Shown here piece after piece: positions 58,796 to 64,000 of a DNA stretch of 64,000 bases. The translations under genes were made by a program, and so were the position numbers. The DNA lies in assembly GCF_003990975.1 (NCBI RefSeq), contig NZ_RZJR01000008.1, positions 140 through 64,139 of the forward strand, in the 5' to 3' direction. Under the pieces are notes generated by a model, which was not told where the DNA came from, did not search any database, and worked only from the letters and a program-made list of their open reading frames with translations. Origin of the DNA: Cohnella sp. AR92. GTDB lineage: Bacteria; Bacillota; Bacilli; Paenibacillales; Paenibacillaceae. The first letter of the stretch is position 1. The number at the start of each line of letters is the position of its first letter.

Positions 58796-61465
58796 TCACA
58801 CCACTTTCGCCGTCTGGGACGAATCGGCGTGCTTCCCCTGCTCGACGGCCGCTTGCGCGGCGGCGATTCGGGCCATAGGAATCCGGTATGGGGAACAGCT
58901 GACGTAATCGAGCCCGACCCGATGGCAGAAGGCGATCGATTCCTTGTCTCCGCCATGCTCGCCGCAGATGCCCGTCTTCAGCTTCGGCTTTAAGGAACGA
59001 CCCGCGGTTACCGCCCAATCGATCAGTTGGCCGACTCCCTCCGAGTCAAGAACCTGGAACGGGTTGTTCGCCAGAAGCTTCTTGTCGAGATAGTGAGCCA
59101 GGAATTTGCCTTCGGCATCGTCCCGGCTGTAGCCGAACGTCATCTGCGTCAGGTCGTTGGTGCCGAACGAGAAGAAGTCCGCATGGGCCGCGATCTGCTT
59201 CGCCGTCAACGCGGCGCGGGGAACCTCGATCATCGTTCCGACCTTGTACCGGCAATTCCTTCTCTTATCGGAGCCGAGCACCTGCTCCGCCACCTCGTCC
59301 ACCAGCTCGCGCAGCAGCTTAAGCTCGCTTGCGTCTCCGACCAGCGGAATCATGATCTCGAGATGAATCTCCACCCTCCGTTCGATCTGGGCGGAAGCCG
59401 CCTTGAACAGCGCTTCGATCTGCATATCGTAGATCTCCGGATAGACGATGCCCAGCCGGCATCCCCGTTGGCCCAGCATCGGGTTCGCTTCGTGAAGCGC
59501 TTGGACCTTGCGGATCATCCGCTTGATCCGCTCTCCTTCCTGCTCCGAATCCGCTTCGGAGAGAGCAGCCTGCAGCTCGCTAAGCTTCGGCAGGAACTCA
59601 TGAAGCGGAGGATCGAGCAGCCTCACCGTAACCGGAAGGCCGTCCATCTCGGCGAAGATGCCCTCGAAGTCGGATTGCTGAATCGGAAGCAGATGAGCAA
59701 GCGCCGCTCTTCGCTCCTCCTGCGTGTCGGCCATGATCATTCTCTGCATAACCTCCAGTCTGTGCGGCGCGAAGAACATGTGCTCCGTCCGGCACAGCCC
59801 GATCCCTTCGGCTCCGAAGCCGCGGGCGATCCGGGCGTCCTCCGGCGTGTCCGCATTGGCATAGACGCGAAGTGATCGAACCTCATCCGCCCACGCCAGC
59901 ATCTGCTTCAGCTCGTTCGAGGCGGTCGCCTCCTTCAGCGGCACGACTCCCGCGATGACCCTTCCGGTCGCTCCGTCCAGCGTAATCCACTCTCCTTCGG
60001 AGAAGGAGCGGCCTCCCGCCGTCATCTGCTTCCGTTCTTCGTCGATCCGGATGTCTTCGCAGCCGCATACGCACGGCTTGCCCATTCCTCTCGCAACGAC
60101 GGCGGCATGACTGGTCATTCCTCCGCGGCTCGTCAGCACGCCTTCTGCCGCTAGGACGCCATGTATGTCCTCCGGCGTCGTCTCGGGGCGAACGAGTATG
60201 ACTTGCTTGCCGGCTTGCTTCCATTCCGCGGCGGTATCGGCCTCGAAAGCGATCATGCCGATCGCGGCGCCCGGCGAGGCCGGCAGCCCGATCGCCAGAA
60301 CGTCCTGAACGGCGGCATCGTCAAGTCCTCTATGAAGCAGCTGATCCAGATGCGACGCTTCGATTCGAAGCAGCGCTTTCTCTCTCGTCAGCACGCCTTC
60401 GTTCACCAGGTCGACCGCTATTCTCATCGCCGCTTGGGCGTTGCGTTTGCCGCTTCTCGTCTGCAGGACGTACAGCTTGCCATTCTCGACCGTGAACTCG
60501 ATATCCTGCATGTCCTTATAATGGCGTTCAAGTTGTCCGCATACCTGAGCAAGCTGCGCGTACATCTCCGGCATCGCGCTCTTCAGCGTCTCAATCGTCT
60601 GAGGGGTACGAACTCCCGCGACGACATCCTCGCCCTGCGCATTGATAAGATATTCGCCGAACAGAACCGGCTCGCCGGTAGACGGATTGCGAGTGAAGAC
60701 GACGCCGGTGCCGCAATCGTCTCCCCTATTGCCGAATACCATGCTCTGTATATTTACAGCCGTACCCTGATGATCTGGAATCCGGTTGATTCGACGATAT
60801 ACCTGAGCTCGTTGATTGTTCCACGATTGGAAGACGGCCTCTGCCGCCAATTTAAGCTGCTCGTAAACATTTTGCGGGAATTCGCGGCCGGTGTTCTTCC
60901 TCACGCACGATTTATACGCTTCGATCAACTCGCGCCAGCCCTCCGCCGTAACGTCCTGATCGAGCTCCACTCCGAGCTTTGCCTTCAACCGATGAAGCAG
61001 CATTTCGAATTGGAATCCTTCGATGCCGAGAACGACGTTGCCGAACATCTGGATCAGACGCCGATAGCAATCGTAGGCGAATCGTTCGTTCCGGGTCGCC
61101 GCCGCCAATCCCTTTACCGTCTCGTCGTTCAAGCCTAGGTTCAGAATCGTATCCATCATGCCAGGCATGGAAGAGACGGATCCCGAACGCACGGAGACGA
61201 GAAGCGGTTGATAAGGATCTCCGAACGCTTGCCCCTTCTCGGTCTCGAGCTGTCGCAGCGCGGCCAGGATCTGCCGTACCATCTCGTCGGTCAGCCTATT
61301 GCCGAACTTGAAGAAGGCATGGCATGCATCCGTCGTCACGGTGAAGCCTGGCGGCACCGGAAGCCCAGCGTTCGTCATCTCCGCCAGGTTCGCGCCTTTG
61401 CCGCCAAGCAGATTCTTCATTCGGGCACTGCCCTCCTGGAACGAATATACGTATTTGATGGTCAT
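58796..61465 (-). CDS. ppdK: Pyruvate, phosphate dikinase
   Basis: PPDK interconverts pyruvate, ATP and phosphate with PEP, AMP and diphosphate, allowing PEP formation for gluconeogenesis. The 889-residue protein has the N-terminal ATP-grasp domain (LLGGKGANLAEM, VRSGSVSSMPGMMDTILNLG), the swivelling domain with the phospho-His in SRGGMTSHAAVVARGMGKP, and the C-terminal TIM barrel with RVGTM-like KVGTMIEVPRA and the Cys in TGICGEHGGD. Its ATG overlaps the stop of the SR1P-like gene (ATGA). Together with gapB it makes a gluconeogenic operon. No separate phosphorylation regulator (PDRP) gene is in view. Confidence 0.96.
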   Translation of the reverse strand: MTIKYVYSFQEGSARMKNLLGGKGANLAEMTNAGLPVPPGFTVTTDACHAFFKFGNRLTDEMVRQILAALRQLETEKGQAFGDPYQPLLVSVRSGSVSSMPGMMDTILNLGLNDETVKGLAAATRNERFAYDCYRRLIQMFGNVVLGIEGFQFEMLLHRLKAKLGVELDQDVTAEGWRELIEAYKSCVRKNTGREFPQNVYEQLKLAAEAVFQSWNNQRAQVYRRINRIPDHQGTAVNIQSMVFGNRGDDCGTGVVFTRNPSTGEPVLFGEYLINAQGEDVVAGVRTPQTIETLKSAMPEMYAQLAQVCGQLERHYKDMQDIEFTVENGKLYVLQTRSGKRNAQAAMRIAVDLVNEGVLTREKALLRIEASHLDQLLHRGLDDAAVQDVLAIGLPASPGAAIGMIAFEADTAAEWKQAGKQVILVRPETTPEDIHGVLAAEGVLTSRGGMTSHAAVVARGMGKPCVCGCEDIRIDEERKQMTAGGRSFSEGEWITLDGATGRVIAGVVPLKEATASNELKQMLAWADEVRSLRVYANADTPEDARIARGFGAEGIGLCRTEHMFFAPHRLEVMQRMIMADTQEERRAALAHLLPIQQSDFEGIFAEMDGLPVTVRLLDPPLHEFLPKLSELQAALSEADSEQEGERIKRMIRKVQALHEANPMLGQRGCRLGIVYPEIYDMQIEALFKAASAQIERRVEIHLEIMIPLVGDASELKLLRELVDEVAEQVLGSDKRRNCRYKVGTMIEVPRAALTAKQIAAHADFFSFGTNDLTQMTFGYSRDDAEGKFLAHYLDKKLLANNPFQVLDSEGVGQLIDWAVTAGRSLKPKLKTGICGEHGGDKESIAFCHRVGLDYVSCSPYRIPMARIAAAQAAVEQGKHADSSQTAKVV

Positions 61466-61647
61466 CCGACTTTGACCTCGCCATTCTTGCTCTGCTTCCG
61501 GCATTCCGGCTTGTCGCAGACGCCCGAGATTTTCTTGATGCCGTTGGTCGGCAGCGTGCAGACAACGTCGCTGCAATGCCTGCAAATGACGACTCCCAAT
61601 TCATTTTTCGAAGAAACGGCTTGGTTCACGCTGTGAAAGTTAAGCAT
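61462..61647 (-). CDS. SR1P-like GapA-binding small zinc-ribbon protein
   Basis: The 61-residue protein contains LGVVICRHCSDVV and GIKKISGVCDKPECRKQ: two CxxC-like pairs spaced as in SR1P, the 39-residue peptide made by the Bacillus SR1 RNA, which binds GapA and affects RNA turnover. GGGGGAG lies 5 nt before the ATG, inside the end of gapB (22-nt overlap), and the stop overlaps the ppdK start. Its sandwiched position in the gap-ppdK operon supports the assignment. The N-terminal 18 residues have no match to SR1P. The four cysteines probably bind zinc. Confidence 0.72.
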   Translation of the reverse strand: MLNFHSVNQAVSSKNELGVVICRHCSDVVCTLPTNGIKKISGVCDKPECRKQSKNGEVKVG

Positions 61648-62672
61648 GTTTTCTCCCCCTCATGATTAGGTGTGTTCGCTTTGGCGACATGTCCAGCCAG
61701 ATCGATGACTCGGCTGGCATAAGCCCACTCGTTGTCGTACCAAGCCAGCAGCTTGACCCGGTTCTCTCTCGTCATCACGCTTAAACCATCCACGACGGCC
61801 GACTTCTCATTGCCGATATAGTCGGATGAGACGAGAGGCAGCTCGTTATAGCCCAAATATCGGGCAAATTCACCATTCGCGGCAGTCCGGAACGCTTCCC
61901 GGACTTCGCTTTCGCCAGCGGGCCGCTTCAGATCCAATTGCAGATCCAGCAGCGAGACATCCTGCGTCGGGACACGCACCGACATCCCATGAATAAGAGG
62001 AGCCAGATGAGGAAGCACTCCGCTTAACGCTTTGCTGACACCCGTCGTTGTCGGAATGAGCGAGCTCGTGCAAGAACGAGCGCGGCGGAGATCCTTATGC
62101 GGGTTGTCGAGGTGGTTCTGGTCGTTCGTATAAGAGTGAATCGAGGTCATCCAACCGCTCTCGATTCCGAACGCCTCCTCCATGACCGAGAGAACGGGAG
62201 CTAGGCAGTTCGTCGTGCAGGAAGCCGCGGAGAGAAGCCGGTGAACGGATGGATCATACTGCTCTTCGTTCACTCCCATGACGACGGTCAGATCCAAGTC
62301 CCGGCCCGGCGCCGTCAGCAGCACTCGTTCCGCTCCCGAGGCGAGATGCTGCTGCAGAGCGGCACGATCCTTGAACTTGCCGGTCGAGTCGATAACAAGC
62401 TCGACTCCGAGCTCTCTCCAAGGCAGCTTGGCCGGATCCCTCTCGGATACGATCCGAACGCTTTGCCCGTTGATGATCAAACGATCCTTCTCGACCTCCA
62501 CAACAGCGTCCCACTTGCCGTGAACGGTATCGTATTGGAGCAAGTGCGCCAATGTCTCCACCGTACAAGTTGTGTTGATGACCTTCACCTGGATGTTCGA
62601 GGACGGCATCCCCATTGCTCTTCGAATGCTGAGCCTGCCGATTCGTCCTGTTCCGCTGATCGCAACGTCCAC
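61626..62672 (-). CDS. gapB: Glyceraldehyde-3-phosphate dehydrogenase, gluconeogenic GapB type
   Basis: The 348-residue enzyme catalyses the NADP-linked conversion of 1,3-bisphosphoglycerate to glyceraldehyde 3-phosphate. Catalytic Cys152 is in SAASCTTNC and His179 in SIHSYTNDQ. After the Rossmann motif GTGRIG, the second strand ends INTTC (32-36) where NAD-specific GapA has Asp; lack of that Asp, as in Bacillus GapB, indicates NADP. The C-terminal block VKLLAWYDNEWAYASRV is standard apart from Ala for Gly. It is the first gene of the gapB-SR1P-ppdK operon. Two ATATGAGTCATAT palindromes at its promoter are likely CcpN sites. Confidence 0.95.
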   Translation of the reverse strand: MDVAISGTGRIGRLSIRRAMGMPSSNIQVKVINTTCTVETLAHLLQYDTVHGKWDAVVEVEKDRLIINGQSVRIVSERDPAKLPWRELGVELVIDSTGKFKDRAALQQHLASGAERVLLTAPGRDLDLTVVMGVNEEQYDPSVHRLLSAASCTTNCLAPVLSVMEEAFGIESGWMTSIHSYTNDQNHLDNPHKDLRRARSCTSSLIPTTTGVSKALSGVLPHLAPLIHGMSVRVPTQDVSLLDLQLDLKRPAGESEVREAFRTAANGEFARYLGYNELPLVSSDYIGNEKSAVVDGLSVMTRENRVKLLAWYDNEWAYASRVIDLAGHVAKANTPNHEGEKTCLTFTA

Positions 62673-62702
62673 GACTTCTCCCCCTTTATTTAGTGTGTCT
62701 TA

Positions 62703-62731
62703 ATTATATATATGACTCATATTAAAAGCAA
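62703..62731 (-). promoter_or_regulatory. gapB promoter
   Basis: On the minus strand TTGCTT (62731-62726) and TATAAT (62708-62703) are separated by 17 bp. The start of transcription would fall near 62696. The spacer is almost filled by a 13-bp palindrome. Confidence 0.7.
62710..62722. promoter_or_regulatory. Operator 1 in the gapB promoter spacer: ATATGACTCATAT
   Basis: This perfect palindrome (6-bp arms around one base) lies between the -35 and -10 boxes of the gapB promoter. A protein bound here would block RNA polymerase. CcpN, encoded in the same locus, is the natural candidate. Confidence 0.65.
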
Positions 62732-62753
62732 TATGCGGGCTAATAAGAACTTT

Positions 62754-62766
62754 TTATGACTCATAT
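62754..62766. promoter_or_regulatory. Operator 2 upstream of gapB: TTATGACTCATAT
   Basis: This copy matches operator 1 at 12 of 13 positions and lies 44 bp upstream, roughly four helical turns, so proteins at both sites could face the same side of the DNA. Bacillus CcpN also uses two sites at gapB. Confidence 0.62.
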
Positions 62767-62924
62767 AAAGAGATTTTAATTGCATATATGAGGAATAGTC
62801 GGAGATGTTGCCCGTATGGCATTATTTTGGCGGGCCCAGGCCCTCCAACGGCTGGAGATGTTGCCGTATGGCTGCTCAGGGAAACAAACAGTCGTATTCG
62901 GCGGAAAATTCGCAGATCAGCCGA
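62767..62924. other. Intergenic DNA between the gapB operators and the cupin terminator
   Basis: No coding frame with a ribosome site is visible. GGAGATGTTGCC(C)GTATGGC occurs twice, near 62801-62819 and 62853-62869, a short direct repeat of unknown meaning. Confidence 0.4.
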
Positions 62925-62966
62925 GAAAAAATCAAAACCCCGGCTCGATTATCGAGTCGGGGTTAG
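62925..62966 (-). terminator. Rho-independent terminator downstream of the cupin gene
   Basis: AACCCCGGCTCGAT and ATCGAGTCGGGGTT pair with one mismatch on a tight loop; on the minus strand the hairpin is followed by TTTTGATTTTTT. It lies about 235 nt after the cupin stop; the stretch between (62967-63200) shows no other gene. Confidence 0.85.
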
Positions 62967-63200
62967 GATAAACGCAGCACAATGGCGGTTGAAGCACATC
63001 TTGCTGGTCCTAGTCGGGTTAAGCCATCTGTCATCGATTAAACAGGACGTCCCTGCTTCATCGCGTCGTCCATGATCACCTGTCGCTCTCTCCCTAGAGT
63101 TTGGTTCGCCGTATCATGCACCCTTTTCCAAGGCTGCCTCCGAACTTCAGCTCTCCTGCAAGACGAACGTTCGGCATTTATTCTACTTGAGGAGTATCCC

Positions 63201-63557
63201 TCAATCGCCGTGCAGCTCCAGCAAAGGCTTCAATTCCTCGCCTTCCAATACCAACACGGTCATTCCTTGCTCGGAGCCCGATTCGTGCTGTTCGCCGGCT
63301 TCCCAATACGCCGCCATCCCGGAGCGAATCTCAACCTTCGTCCCTTCTCGGCCGACAACCCAACCCTCTCCGTTAAGAACGAGGAACAATTGATTGACGG
63401 GAGCTTCATGGGCGCCGACAAGACCGGAGGGTCCTACGAAAATACAGCCGATGTGAAGAGTCTTCTCATAATCGACGATTCGAGCAAAAGAAGCCTCGCG
63501 GCTATTGAAGCTGGTGATCGGTTTGCCGAGCTGCTTGGACAGACGATATAATCTCAC
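63201..63557 (-). CDS. Small cupin-domain protein
   Basis: The 118-residue protein is a single cupin barrel: GAHEAPVNQLFLVLNGEGWV is motif 1 in reduced form (His and Glu positions partly changed) and AAYWEAGEQHESGSEQGM is motif 2 with the typical Pro/Glu-x-x-x-H pattern. Such proteins bind small ligands or a metal; no enzyme can be named. It starts at a GTG overlapping the stop of a truncated upstream frame (GTGA), showing that it was the second gene of a coupled pair. The upstream partner is now broken by the repeat region. Confidence 0.72.
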   Translation of the reverse strand: MRLYRLSKQLGKPITSFNSREASFARIVDYEKTLHIGCIFVGPSGLVGAHEAPVNQLFLVLNGEGWVVGREGTKVEIRSGMAAYWEAGEQHESGSEQGMTVLVLEGEELKPLLELHGD

Positions 63558-63724
63558 GTTATCAGTACCTCCATCACCCTATTTACTCTCTCTTCAACCG
63601 TCTGCTCGCCTTCGATTCGAAGGATCGGGCAGGCAAGCTCAGACATCCGCTTCTCGTGAAGAACCCGGCTTCTACCATTCATTCCCGCTTCTTCGTAGAG
63701 TGCAGCCCAACCGCTCCGTGAGAA
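63554..63724 (-). pseudogene. Truncated gene upstream of the cupin (C-terminal remnant)
   Basis: The frame ending at 63554 encodes RVLHEKRMSELACPILRIEG followed by TVEERVNRVMEVLIT, which looks like the C-terminal end of a small P-loop kinase or AAA-type ATPase. It is closed by a stop at 63725 with no good start inside, and the DNA beyond is the TAACGGA repeat cluster. The stop overlaps the cupin start. The family guess is weak; that it is a remnant of a longer coding region is better supported. Confidence 0.5.
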
Positions 63725-63797
63725 TCATTGAAGCATCAGCTTATTTTACCTTATTCCACCATTGGGCGGAACACCGTATTTGCGCTACCCTCAGGCT

Positions 63798-63986
63798 CTA
63801 ACGGATATGGGAGACCTTATTTCGCCCAGAATCGCGGCTTTTGGATTTTAACGGAACGGAGAGACCTTATAACAACGAATACAGCCCAAAACACATGAAT
63901 TTTCAAATATAAAGGGCTAGAATATCCGTTAGATTTTAAAAGGCGCGTTTTCAGGGTTATAAAGGACCGGTAGTTCCGTTAGAGGT
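63798..63986. repeat. Cluster of four TAACGGA-type intergenic repeat units with dyad symmetry
   Basis: Units with the core TAACGGA, about ten variable bases and CCTTATA/CCTTTATA occur at 63799 and 63849 (direct) and, inverted, with cores at 63925-63931 and 63975-63981. The spacing is 50 bp within each pair, and the two pairs face each other around about 63890. Similar repeats are common between genes in Paenibacillus genomes. No coding frame is plausible here. The mobility mechanism is unknown. Confidence 0.75.
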
Positions 63987-64000
63987 ACAGCGGTCGTTTG

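Noticed and set aside
62801-62869. Two copies of GGAGATGTTGCC...GTATGGC upstream of gapB
   Set aside because: A short direct repeat outside the promoter and without symmetry; no regulator could be proposed.
1-64000. Search for CRISPR arrays, tRNA or rRNA genes, prophage or conjugation modules, and a replication origin
   Set aside because: No regularly spaced repeats of CRISPR type, no cloverleaf or rRNA sequence, and no phage or conjugation gene motifs were recognised.

Overview
The window looks like chromosome from a GC-rich, spore-former-type Firmicute of the Paenibacillaceae (Paenibacillus/Cohnella-like). The evidence is strong GGAGG ribosome sites with many GTG/TTG starts, HutP-, CcpN- and SR1P-type regulators known from Bacillales, copper-amine-oxidase-type stalk domains, and intergenic TAACGGA repeats. 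I saw no rRNA, tRNA, CRISPR array or prophage. Most genes are on the minus strand.

Left part (1-10.5 kb): the 5' end of an IS1182-type transposase with structured DNA beside it, then housekeeping and stress genes: a GNAT acetyltransferase, a nitroreductase, an OatA-like acyltransferase with an SGNH-type tail, a MOSC protein, an M42 aminopeptidase, a YuiH-like molybdenum oxidoreductase, and a two-gene glycine-betaine ABC transporter whose permease and binding protein are fused.

Centre (10.5-32.2 kb): about 21 kb of almost gap-free minus-strand genes. In transcription order these are an ABC importer binding protein, hutP, ABC permease, ABC ATPase, hisD, hutH, hutU, hutI, an AllC-like amidase, an amidohydrolase, hisC, a gldA-like dehydrogenase, an FGGY kinase, a 2-hydroxyacid dehydrogenase, a two-domain membrane protein, an M20 deacylase, a terminator, hisB, a 47-codon ORF and hutD. 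Histidine degradation genes are mixed with three late histidine biosynthesis genes and a polyol-type catabolic module. Two leader-type terminators preceded by NAG triplets (one before the importer, one before hutH) look like HutP antitermination sites.

Right-centre (32.3-44.8 kb): a VTT membrane protein, a heterodimeric ABC exporter, a phosphodiesterase with a GHL10 glycosidase, an SDR with a divergent TetR regulator and a likely operator, a small acidic ORF, a lipoprotein, two GNATs, an aldo-keto reductase and an L-lactate-dehydrogenase-family protein with an altered specificity loop.

Right part (44.8-64 kb): a LacI-regulated arabinoside operon (binding protein, two permeases, GH51) with two matching palindromes; a soluble MCP-type sensor; small enzymes; the remains of an aromatic meta-cleavage locus (FAH-family protein, truncated 2-keto-4-pentenoate hydratase, divergent XylR-N/V4R/PucR regulator); and a gluconeogenic block of gapB, SR1P-like peptide, ppdK and ccpN, with paired palindromes at the gapB promoter. 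The end of the window holds a cupin, a truncated gene and a symmetric cluster of four TAACGGA repeats.
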